Source of the DNA: DASVSE01 sp036399715
GTDB lineage: Bacteria; Bacteroidota; Rhodothermia; Rhodothermales; Rubricoccaceae
Reading direction: 5' to 3'
Assembly: GCA_036399715.1 (NCBI GenBank)
Contig: DASWMO010000027.1
Coordinates: 1-23,131 of the forward strand
DNA length: 23,131 bases
Below are positions 8,031 to 14,339 of the stretch, one piece after another. The notes under the pieces are model-generated. The model was not told where the DNA came from and ran no database searches. It saw nothing but the letters and a program-made list of their open reading frames with translations. Within the stretch, counting starts at the first letter, position 1; the number at the start of each line of letters is the position of its first letter. The position numbers and the translations under genes were made by a program.

Positions 8031-9427
8031 CACGTCAGCGCCGGGCTCGCGGCCGTGCCGAGAGCCGCCGCGGCGAGCGGCGGGAGCGCGGCGAAGCGCA
8101 GCCGCGCCCACGGACCCGCCTCGTCTTCCCCGACCTCGACGACCTTGGCGTACACGGCCTCGCCCGGCGCGTCGCGCAGCGTCAGCCGGACGTCCGTACG
8201 CGTCTGCACGGGCGCATCGATGCGGACGAGCGCGCCCGATGGCGACGCTCGCACGACGGCCCCCGTCGCGCCCGTATCGACGAGGCGCTTGCCGTCGAGG
8301 ACCGCGAACGTGAACGGCGCCTCGGCCGCGAGTTCGGCGAGCGCGCCCGCATCGTCCGGCACGGACTGGTCGCCGATGCCCGAGACCGAATGGATCGCGA
8401 CGGGCTCGGTGAAGCCTTTGAGCTGCGCGTGGCGCGTCTCGCCGATGCGAACCGGGCCGGCGTCGCCGCCGGTCGCGGCGTAGGTCGGCTCCGAGACGAG
8501 CGCCTCGCCGGGCGCGGCGAGCGTCTGGATGCGGCTCGTGAGGTTCACCGGGCTCCCGACGACGCCGTACTTCGCGCGCTTCTCCGAGCCGATGGTCCCC
8601 ACGATGACCTCGCCGGTGTTGACGGCGACGGTCATCTCGAGCGGCGGCAGGTCGCGCTCGGCGAGGCGCCGGTTCACCTCGGCCATCTGCTGCTGCATGT
8701 CGACCGCGCACGCGACGGCCTTTGTCGCGTGGTCCTCATCGCGGATCGGCGCGCCGAAGATGACGAGGATCGCATCGCCGATGAACTCGTCGATGGCCCC
8801 GTCGTGCGCGTCGATGACGTCCGTCATGACGGTGAGGTAGACGTTGAGCAGCTCGACGACGCGCTGCGCGTCGAGGCGCTCGGCGAGTTGCGAGAAGCCC
8901 GAGATGTCGCTCATCAGGACCGAGACCTCGCGCTTCTGGCCGCCCGAAAACGCCTCGGGGTCCGAGAGAACGGCGCCGGCGATCTTGTCCGAGAGGTAGC
9001 GCGTGATGGTCGCACGGACGCGGTCGGCCTCGCGGTCGCGCTCGACGGCCTCGCGTGCCTGCCCGAGCGTGATCCGCAGGTCCTCCATGTTGATCGGCTT
9101 CGTAAGGAAGTCGAACGCACCGCGGTTCATCGCCGTCCGGATGTTCTCCATGTCGCCGTAGGCCGTCACGACGACAGCCTTCATGAGCCGGCCGAGGTCG
9201 CCGAGGCGGCCGAGCAGCGTCAGCCCGTCCATGCGCGGCATGTTGATATCCGTCACCACGACCTCGACGTCGGGGTGGGCGGCGAGGTACTCCAGCGCCT
9301 CGACGCCGTCGGCGGCGAAGGCGAGCGTGAGCGACCCGTCGCGGACCTGCTGGCGGAACGTCTGGCGGATGAGCGGCACGAGGTCCGGCTCGTCGTCGAC
9401 GAAGAGGATGGTCAGGGCCTGCGGCAT
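8030..9427 (-). CDS. Response regulator with class III nucleotide cyclase output
   Basis: 465 residues, cytoplasmic. The receiver domain (about 5-122) has Asp11/Asp12, phospho-acceptor Asp60 (V-V-T-D-I-N-M-P), Thr88 and Lys110. A linker helix leads to a class III cyclase domain (about 165-350) with metal-binding Asp174 (S-D-I-S-G-F) and Asp218 (F-I-G-D-A-I), and catalytic Asn295 and Arg299 (V-N-L-T-S-R). The base-selecting positions are Glu214 and Gly288 where adenylyl cyclases usually have Lys and Asp/Thr; Glu at the first is a guanylyl cyclase trait. A C-terminal beta-rich domain (about 365-455) may be PilZ-like. The enzyme should make cAMP or cGMP when phosphorylated. ATG 9427 places the receiver at the N-terminus; the longer upstream frame runs antisense to the transglycosylase gene. 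It is the first gene of the pair with the histidine kinase. Confidence 0.92.
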   Translation of the reverse strand: MPQALTILFVDDEPDLVPLIRQTFRQQVRDGSLTLAFAADGVEALEYLAAHPDVEVVVTDINMPRMDGLTLLGRLGDLGRLMKAVVVTAYGDMENIRTAMNRGAFDFLTKPINMEDLRITLGQAREAVERDREADRVRATITRYLSDKIAGAVLSDPEAFSGGQKREVSVLMSDISGFSQLAERLDAQRVVELLNVYLTVMTDVIDAHDGAIDEFIGDAILVIFGAPIRDEDHATKAVACAVDMQQQMAEVNRRLAERDLPPLEMTVAVNTGEVIVGTIGSEKRAKYGVVGSPVNLTSRIQTLAAPGEALVSEPTYAATGGDAGPVRIGETRHAQLKGFTEPVAIHSVSGIGDQSVPDDAGALAELAAEAPFTFAVLDGKRLVDTGATGAVVRASPSGALVRIDAPVQTRTDVRLTLRDAPGEAVYAKVVEVGEDEAGPWARLRFAALPPLAAAALGTAASPALT

Positions 9428-9553
9428 CGGTCGGGGGTCTGGGCGGGCGAGGCGACGGGGAAGCTCGCCAGAACGGTACGCCCGGAAGGGCCCGCGGGGT
9501 TCTGTCCGGCCGCGACCGGCCGATACTCCGTCCGGACCCGCCTCTCCCGCTTC

Positions 9554-10342
9554 GTGACGCGCCTCGCTCTGCTCGCTCTGCTCGCCGCCGCCCCTGCCGT
9601 CCGCGCCGCGGCCCCAGCCTCTGCCCCGCCCGACACGACGCGGGCCCGCGCCCTCGCCGACGATGCCCTCGCCGACTCGATGCGGGTCGACGCGGTCCTC
9701 GCGTGGGTCCGGCAGGAGGACGAGGCCCGTCGGCAGGCCCGACCGTCCGGCCTCCGCGCGCGCGTCGCGGCGCTGCGGCGCCAGATCGCCGCGCCGGCCC
9801 TGCTCGCTGTCCCGCCCGGCGCCGAAGCGCTCGTCGACCGGCAGACGGCCGTCGTCAGCGGCCGCTTCGCCGACACGGTCGGGCGCGGGCGCTGGATGCT
9901 GCCGATGATCGAGCAGGCCCTGCGCGGGCGCGGCCTGCCGGACGAGTTGAAGTACGTCGCGGTCATCGAGAGCGCGCTCAACCCCTCGGCGACGAGCCCC
10001 GTCGGCGCGGCCGGCCTCTGGCAGTTCATGCCCGACACGGCCGCCGAGTTCGGCCTCGACGCGTGGAGCGTCCGCGACCCGATGCGCTCGACCGACGCCG
10101 CCGTCCGTTTCCTGGACACCCTCGGGCGGCAGTTCAACGGCGACTGGCAACTCGCACTCGCGGCGTACAACTGCGGCCCCGGCCGCGTCGGGCGCCTCGT
10201 CGCCGCGCACCGCGCCCGAACCGGCGAGACGCCAACATTCTGGGACCTTCGGCCCTCCCTGCCGGCCGAGACGCGCGACTACGTCGTCCGCTTCATCGCC
10301 GCGGCGCAGTACTTCGAGACGCACCGCGACGTAGAGATCTAG
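9554..10342 (+). CDS. Lytic transglycosylase, SLT domain (copy 1)
   Basis: 262 residues from a GTG start, the only plausible start that gives a signal peptide (V-T-R-L-A-L-L-A-L-L, cleavage near V-R-A). After a variable helical region, the SLT family 1 domain (about 110-240) shows catalytic Glu139 in V-I-E-S-A-L-N-P, then G-A-A-G-L-W-Q-F-M-P and A-Y-N-C-G-P. It should cleave the MurNAc-GlcNAc bond of peptidoglycan with 1,6-anhydro product formation, in the periplasm. It lacks LysM domains, unlike MltD. It is divergent from the receiver-cyclase gene (126-base gap) and followed by a close paralog at 10750. The two share near-identical catalytic cores but different N-terminal halves. Confidence 0.88.
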   Translation: MTRLALLALLAAAPAVRAAAPASAPPDTTRARALADDALADSMRVDAVLAWVRQEDEARRQARPSGLRARVAALRRQIAAPALLAVPPGAEALVDRQTAVVSGRFADTVGRGRWMLPMIEQALRGRGLPDELKYVAVIESALNPSATSPVGAAGLWQFMPDTAAEFGLDAWSVRDPMRSTDAAVRFLDTLGRQFNGDWQLALAAYNCGPGRVGRLVAAHRARTGETPTFWDLRPSLPAETRDYVVRFIAAAQYFETHRDVEI

Positions 10343-10410
10343 CGCGGCGGCGGGGACTGGGAGACGACCTCTAGGCGCGGACGCCGAGGAGCACCTCTTC
10401 CCCACCCCGT

Positions 10411-10439
10411 TGTCATCCTGACCTCGTTTCAGGATGACA
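10411..10439. repeat. Perfect 11-base palindrome, REP-like or terminator hairpin
   Basis: Arms TGTCATCCTGA (10411-10421) and its exact complement (10429-10439) flank a 7-base loop. It lies 68 bases after the first transglycosylase stop and is followed by TGTTTG, so it may terminate that transcript. The arm resembles the TGTCATCCTGA... core that, from memory, recurs as a dispersed intergenic repeat in several phyla. Whether it is repeated in this genome cannot be seen in the window. Confidence 0.6.
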
Positions 10440-10532
10440 TGTTTGAGGGAGGTGGCAAATGAGAAGCGGGGCCGTGGTGCAAAGGGGCAGCGGGCGTTGC
10501 TGCGCGACGTTCGGGGTGTCGCTCCCCCTCGA

Positions 10533-10551
10533 CGCCGCTCCTCCAGCGGCG
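10533..10551. repeat. Small perfect 7-base palindrome
   Basis: CGCCGCT (10533-10539) and AGCGGCG (10545-10551) flank a 5-base loop. In this G+C-rich DNA a 7-base stem can arise by chance. It is noted because it lies between two stronger palindromes in the same gene-free stretch. Confidence 0.4.
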
Positions 10552-10652
10552 GCACGGTTGGGCGACGGAGGGAGTGGTGCGGCAGACTGGCTATGCGCAG
10601 TCCGGGTGAAAGTGTGTGACCTATGTATCTCCGGGCAGGGGGCCCGGGTTGA

Positions 10653-10701
10653 CCCTGGCATCCGGCCGCCGTGCCGCCGGGTCGGCGGCCGGATGCCAGG
10701 G
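10653..10701. repeat. Perfect 18-base inverted repeat upstream of second transglycosylase
   Basis: Arms CCCTGGCATCCGGCCGCC (10653-10670) and its exact complement (10684-10701) flank a 13-base loop. This is the longest perfect palindrome noticed in the window. It ends 48 bases before the ATG at 10750, so it would lie in the promoter or leader of that gene. It could be a REP-type element, a leader hairpin controlling expression, or one end of a small non-autonomous element. Confidence 0.75.
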
Positions 10702-10749
10702 CGGATGTCCCCGGCGCGGGCCTCCGCTTTGCTCACCACCAGGTTTCGA

Positions 10750-11571
10750 ATGTCCCGGCTTTCCGTTTTCTGCCTCGCCGCGCTGTTTGTCGCGGCGTCC
10801 GCCGCCGCCCAGCCCGCTGTTCAGCCCGTCGCCGTCTCCACCGAGTCCCTCGCGCCGCCCGCGGCCGACACCGTCTCGGTGGACACGACGACCGACAACG
10901 CTGCCCTTCAATGGGCCGAGCAGGCCGTTGAAACGCGCCGCCGCGTCCAAGCCGAGGTCGCTGTGACGACGGTCGAGGGCCAGGGTGCGGCCTTCCGCGA
11001 CGTCCTCGCCGAGTACCACGCCGGCGGCGCGTCGGGCTCAGCCACCGCGCTCTCGTTTCCGGCCGACGCCGCGCCGCTCGTCGAGCGCCAGCGCGGCATC
11101 GTCGCGACTCGCTTCGCCGCCGCTGTCGAGCGCGGGCGCCGCTTTCTGCCGATGATCGTCCGCGCCCTCACGCGCCGCGGCCTGCCCGCCGAGCTTCAGT
11201 ACGTCGCGGTCATCGAGAGCGCGCTCAACCCGGCCGCGACGAGCCCCGCAGGGGCAGCGGGCCTCTGGCAGTTCATGCCCGGGACGGCGGCCGACTTCGG
11301 CCTCGACGCGTGGAGCGTCCGCGACCCGCAGCGCTCGACGGACGCCGCGGTCCGCTTTCTTGACGGCCTCGGGCGGCAGTTCGACGGCGACTGGCAGCTC
11401 GCGCTCGCCGCCTACAACTGCGGACCGGCCCGCGTGCGCCGCCTCGTGATGGCCTACGAGGCGCGGACCGGCGAGACGCCGACGTTCTGGGACCTCCGGA
11501 CGTCGCTGCCGACCGAGACGCGCGACTACGTCGTCCGCTTCATCGCCGCTGCGCAGCACTTCGCTGGCTGA
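10750..11571 (+). CDS. Lytic transglycosylase, SLT domain (copy 2)
   Basis: 273 residues from ATG 10750. The signal peptide is M-S-R-L-S-V-F-C-L-A-A-L-F-V-A-A-S-A-A-A with cleavage before Q-P. A linker with Pro/Val/Thr runs to about residue 100. The SLT domain (about 120-265) has catalytic Glu156 in V-I-E-S-A-L-N-P, then G-A-A-G-L-W-Q-F-M-P and A-Y-N-C-G-P. From about residue 105 on it is closely similar to copy 1, including the T-G-E-T-P-T-F-W-D-L-R block and the E-T-R-D-Y-V-V-R-F-I-A-A-A-Q end. This points to tandem duplication followed by divergence of the N-terminal halves. The role is periplasmic peptidoglycan cleavage. An open frame upstream to 10459 runs through the repeat-rich gap and is not taken as coding. 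Confidence 0.88.
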   Translation: MSRLSVFCLAALFVAASAAAQPAVQPVAVSTESLAPPAADTVSVDTTTDNAALQWAEQAVETRRRVQAEVAVTTVEGQGAAFRDVLAEYHAGGASGSATALSFPADAAPLVERQRGIVATRFAAAVERGRRFLPMIVRALTRRGLPAELQYVAVIESALNPAATSPAGAAGLWQFMPGTAADFGLDAWSVRDPQRSTDAAVRFLDGLGRQFDGDWQLALAAYNCGPARVRRLVMAYEARTGETPTFWDLRTSLPTETRDYVVRFIAAAQHFAG

Positions 11572-11606
11572 TCGGGCGGTTTGTGCGGGCCGACAGACGA
11601 AAACAA

Positions 11607-11634
11607 CCCGCCCGGCGATTTCTCACCGGGCGGG
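11607..11634 (-). terminator. Hairpin with T-rich tail on the minus strand
   Basis: CCCGCCCGG (11607-11615) and CCGGGCGGG (11626-11634) form a perfect 9-base stem with a 10-base loop, 35 bases after the second transglycosylase stop. Read leftward, the stem is followed by TTGTTTTCGT, a terminator-like tail; read rightward there is none. It may serve as the transglycosylase gene's 3' hairpin and also block antisense transcription. Confidence 0.5.
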
Positions 11635-11765
11635 CTGGCAAGCAGGGAGTTCCTGCAGAGAGTCACCCCGCCGAAGCGCGGTGCTGCCCGGCTCACGCGA
11701 CGTGCGCCGGACGGGTTCCCGCCCCGCCTCGCCCTACCTTTCTCTCCTTCGTCCTGCCCTTCCCG

Positions 11766-12539
11766 ATGCCCCGTCTGTCGCTCGCCGCTCTTCTCGCCGT
11801 CATCCTCGCCCTCGCGCCGCCCGCCGATGCGCAGCGCCGCGCCCGCCGGACCGCCCGCTCGGCCCGCCCCGCCGCGGCCCAGGTGCCGGCGCCCGCACCG
11901 GCGCCTGTCGCCACCAACGTCTACGAGATCACGACGCCCAAGGGCCGCCTCGTCGTCCGCCTCTTCGACGAGACGCCGCTGCACCGCGACAACTTCCGCG
12001 CGCGCGCCGCGGCCGGCCTCTTCGACTCGACGCTCTTCCACCGCGTCATCCCGACGTTCATGGCGCAGGGCGGCGACCCGAACACGCGCGACGACGACCC
12101 GTCGAACGACGGGCTCGACTCGCCGGGCGCGACGATCCCGGCCGAGATCGGCCGCCCGCACGTCCGCGGTGCCCTCGCCGCCGCCCGCCAGGGCGACGAG
12201 GTCAACCCGCTCCGGGCGTCCTCGCCGAGCCAGTTCTTCCTCGTCCAGGGCCGCCCGTTCGGCCCGCGCGAGTTGCCCCAGGTCGAGCCGATGGTCCGCC
12301 AGGGGACGGGCAACCCGTCGTTCACGTTCGCGCCCGACCTCGCGGCGCGCTACGCGACCGAAGGCGGCGCGCCCTACCTCGACGGCCAGTACACCGTCTT
12401 CGGCGAGATCATCGAAGGTCTCGACGTGCTCGACGCCATCGCGGCCGTCCCGACGCGCGGCCCGGACCGCCCGACCGAGGACATCTGGATGGTCGTCCGC
12501 CCGCTCGCCCCGGATTACGCGCCGGCTGCGGCGCCCTGA
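11766..12539 (+). CDS. Secreted cyclophilin-type peptidyl-prolyl isomerase
   Basis: 257 residues. The signal peptide (1-22; ends A-D-A-Q) is followed by an Arg/Ala/Pro linker to about 50. The cyclophilin domain then runs to about residue 250. It starts V-Y-E-I-T-T-P-K-G-R-L-V-V-R-L-F and has the core F-H-R-V-I-P-T-F-M-A-Q-G-G-D-P at 91-105, with catalytic Arg93, Phe98 and Gln101, and S-Q-F-F-L-V-Q-G at 155-162. It should speed cis-trans proline isomerisation of envelope proteins in the periplasm. The loop after G-G-D-P is Asp/Asn-rich and longer than in E. coli PpiA, a feature seen in Bacteroidota homologs. ATG 11766 was chosen for the signal peptide; the frame upstream to 11583 is non-coding in character. 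It converges on yebC with a 12-base gap. Confidence 0.9.
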   Translation: MPRLSLAALLAVILALAPPADAQRRARRTARSARPAAAQVPAPAPAPVATNVYEITTPKGRLVVRLFDETPLHRDNFRARAAAGLFDSTLFHRVIPTFMAQGGDPNTRDDDPSNDGLDSPGATIPAEIGRPHVRGALAAARQGDEVNPLRASSPSQFFLVQGRPFGPRELPQVEPMVRQGTGNPSFTFAPDLAARYATEGGAPYLDGQYTVFGEIIEGLDVLDAIAAVPTRGPDRPTEDIWMVVRPLAPDYAPAAAP

Positions 12540-12551
12540 CGGGGAGCATGC

Positions 12552-13280
12552 TCAGGCGAGCGTGTGGAAGACCTGCTGCACGTCGTCGTCGCCTTCGAGG
12601 CGCTCGATGAGCTTGAGCACGTCGGCCGCGTCCTCCTCGCTGAGGTCCGTTTCGGCGAGCGGCACCCACTCGGCTTCGGAGGACAGCGGCTCGATGCCGC
12701 GTGCTTCCAGGGCGCGCTGGAGGTTGCCGAACTCGGTGAAGTCGCACCGGAGCACGAGCGTCGGCTCGCCCTTGTCGGTCTCGGACTCGCCCATCTCGTC
12801 GAGGCCGGCGTCGATGAGCTCCAGCTCCAGTTCCTCGGGGTCGCCCGGGACGGACTCGGCGCGGAGCGTGAAGACGCCCATGTGCCGGAAGAGGTACGTC
12901 ACCGAGCCGTCCGTCCCGAGCGCGCCGCCGCCCTTGTTGAAGTGCGTCCGCAGGTTGGCGACGGTCCGGACCGGGTTGTCGGTCGCCGTCTCGATGACGA
13001 GCGCGATGCCGTGCGGCGCGTAGCCCTCGTAACGGAGTTCCTCGTAGTCGGTCGCGTCGCGCCCGACCGCCCGCTTGATCGCGGCGTCGATCTTGTCCTT
13101 GGGCATGTTGACGGCGCGCCCGTTCTGGATCACGCGCCGCAGCATCGGGTTGCCGTCGGGGTCCGGCCCGCCGGCGCGGACGGCGATCGTGATGTCCGTG
13201 CCGATGCGGGCGAACTGCTTCGCCATCCGGTCGAAGCGCGCAAACATGGTGTGTTTGCGCTTCTCGAACATGCGTCCCAT
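12552..13280 (-). CDS. yebC: YebC/PmpR family protein
   Basis: 242 residues, the usual family length. The N-terminus M-G-R-M-F-E-K-R-K matches the Bacteroidota form of the family, followed by the signatures G-G-P-D-P-D-G-N-P, R-R-V-I-Q-N, M-P-K-D-K-I-D-A-A-I-K-R-A and Y-E-G-Y-A-P-H-G-I-A. Members were annotated as transcriptional regulators; more recent work links the family to relief of ribosome stalling at proline stretches. It acts in the cytoplasm. It is encoded on the minus strand, convergent with the cyclophilin gene and downstream of the DUF4249 gene (72-base gap), from which it is probably transcribed separately. The start is fixed by the conserved M-G-R N-terminus. Confidence 0.92.
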   Translation of the reverse strand: MGRMFEKRKHTMFARFDRMAKQFARIGTDITIAVRAGGPDPDGNPMLRRVIQNGRAVNMPKDKIDAAIKRAVGRDATDYEELRYEGYAPHGIALVIETATDNPVRTVANLRTHFNKGGGALGTDGSVTYLFRHMGVFTLRAESVPGDPEELELELIDAGLDEMGESETDKGEPTLVLRCDFTEFGNLQRALEARGIEPLSSEAEWVPLAETDLSEEDAADVLKLIERLEGDDDVQQVFHTLA

Positions 13281-13352
13281 GCAGAGTATCGGGTGAGTCT
13301 AGGCCGGTAAGATCGCACCGGGCGTGCGGCCTCGGCGCCGTGCTGTCTGCCG

Positions 13353-14321
13353 CTACCGCTCCCGAATCGTCGTCTGCGTCGTGATGCGCGCGAACGAGCC
13401 GAAGACACCGAGCCCGCCGCGGACGTTCGTCGTCACGTTGGGGACCTCCCCGGGCGAGATTGTCGTCGGGTTCTGCTGGAGCGTCTGCGTCTCGACGAAG
13501 TCCTGGAAGGCGTCGTCGAGCGCGACGAGCGAGATCGTGGACGGGCCGTAGAAGCCGAACGCGAGCCACGGCACATTCACGATCGCCGTCCCGTCGCCGG
13601 GCAGGACGTAGCTGGACTCGTTGATGATCGGCGACGAGCCGGAGGTGTAGAGGTCGTTCGGGTCCTCGTCACAGACGAGCCGGTCGCCGACCTCGTCGCA
13701 GTCGGCGAAGAGGGCGACGAACGGGACGGGCCGGAAACGGCCGGGCACGTTGCGGCTGCGGAAGCGCTCCTCGCCGTCAACGACGACAGGCTCGAACTCG
13801 TCGGGCGCCTGGGCGGCCGTTGAGGCGATGTAGACCGACTGGCGGCCAGCGACGGAGCTCGTCGTGATGCGGAGCTGCGGTCCGCGCGGGTCGGCCTGGT
13901 AGAAGACCTCGTCGGGCGGCGGCGCGACGAGCGTGATCTCGGCCGGGACAGTCGTTTCGGCGGTGACCGTGTCGCCGAGGGCGACCGCGACGAGGCGGTA
14001 CGTCCGCCCGGCGAGCGCGGCCCGGGTCAGCGTCGGCACATAGGCGCCGGTCTCTGCGTCGAGCGCGTACGGCACGGCCTCCTCGACGACGCCACCCGAT
14101 GCGCTGAGCAACTGCACCTCGACACGGGCGTCTCGCAGGACGGCCGTCGAGTCGTAGACGCTCCCGAGCGGGACCGTCCGCGTGATCCGGACGTCGGCGA
14201 GGCGCTCGCTGGCTTCGAGGAAGCCCGCCACGACGACCTGCGGGCCGGTCGACTCAGGCGCGGCTGTGTCGCACGCCGAGACGGCGAGTGCGAGTGCAGC
14301 GAGGGCGAGAAATCGGGGCAT
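13353..14321 (-). CDS. DUF4249 family lipoprotein, partner of TonB-dependent receptor
   Basis: 322 residues from ATG 14321 (M-P-R-F-L), or 327 from ATG 14336. The signal peptide P-R-F-L-A-L-A-A-L-A-L-A-V-S-A-C ends in a lipobox (V-S-A-C), so it is a lipoprotein. The mature protein matches the DUF4249 pattern: an opening V-V-V-A-G-F-L-E strand, beta-sandwich segments in the first half, then a Cys-containing middle (A-D-C-D-E-V ... V-C-D-E-D-P-N-D) and an N-V-R-G-G-L-G-V-F-G-S-F ending. Family members are encoded next to TonB-dependent receptors and probably sit on the outer membrane as accessory or ligand-capture partners. It follows the receptor stop by 18 bases (3 bases with the 14336 start), so the two are one operon. 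The substrate is unknown. Confidence 0.85.
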   Translation of the reverse strand: MPRFLALAALALAVSACDTAAPESTGPQVVVAGFLEASERLADVRITRTVPLGSVYDSTAVLRDARVEVQLLSASGGVVEEAVPYALDAETGAYVPTLTRAALAGRTYRLVAVALGDTVTAETTVPAEITLVAPPPDEVFYQADPRGPQLRITTSSVAGRQSVYIASTAAQAPDEFEPVVVDGEERFRSRNVPGRFRPVPFVALFADCDEVGDRLVCDEDPNDLYTSGSSPIINESSYVLPGDGTAIVNVPWLAFGFYGPSTISLVALDDAFQDFVETQTLQQNPTTISPGEVPNVTTNVRGGLGVFGSFARITTQTTIRER

Positions 14322-14339
14322 CGGGCGGAGGCGCATCGG

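Larger units (their letters stand above)
10343..10749. other. 407-base gene-free stretch with palindromes between the two transglycosylase genes
   Basis: No coding sequence is credible here; the open frames are arginine/proline-rich with no recognisable domain. It holds three perfect palindromes (10411-10439, 10533-10551, 10653-10701) and a short segment at 10614-10635 that recalls insertion-sequence ends. The likely start of the second transglycosylase (ATG 10750) lies 48 bases after the last palindrome. The stretch looks like accumulated REP/MITE-type repeats in a duplication junction. Confidence 0.6.

Noticed and set aside
8031..8711. N-terminal extension of the histidine kinase to 8711
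   Set aside because: It is an Arg-rich shadow of the cyclase gene in another frame. The TGATG overlap and signal segment fix the start at 8030.
7889..9553. Long plus-strand open frame fused to the first transglycosylase
   Set aside because: It is antisense to the kinase and cyclase genes, with low-complexity charged sequence; the signal peptide begins at the GTG at 9554.
10413..10739. A 108-codon minus-strand open frame across the palindrome-rich gap
   Set aside because: Its product is Arg/Pro/Ser-rich, reads through all three palindromes and has no domain or signal; it is typical of spurious frames in repeats.
11735..11742. TACCTTTC, close to the Bacteroidota -7 promoter consensus, 23 bases before the cyclophilin ATG
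   Set aside because: There is no matching -33 element and the consensus is not established for this lineage, so the call is too weak.
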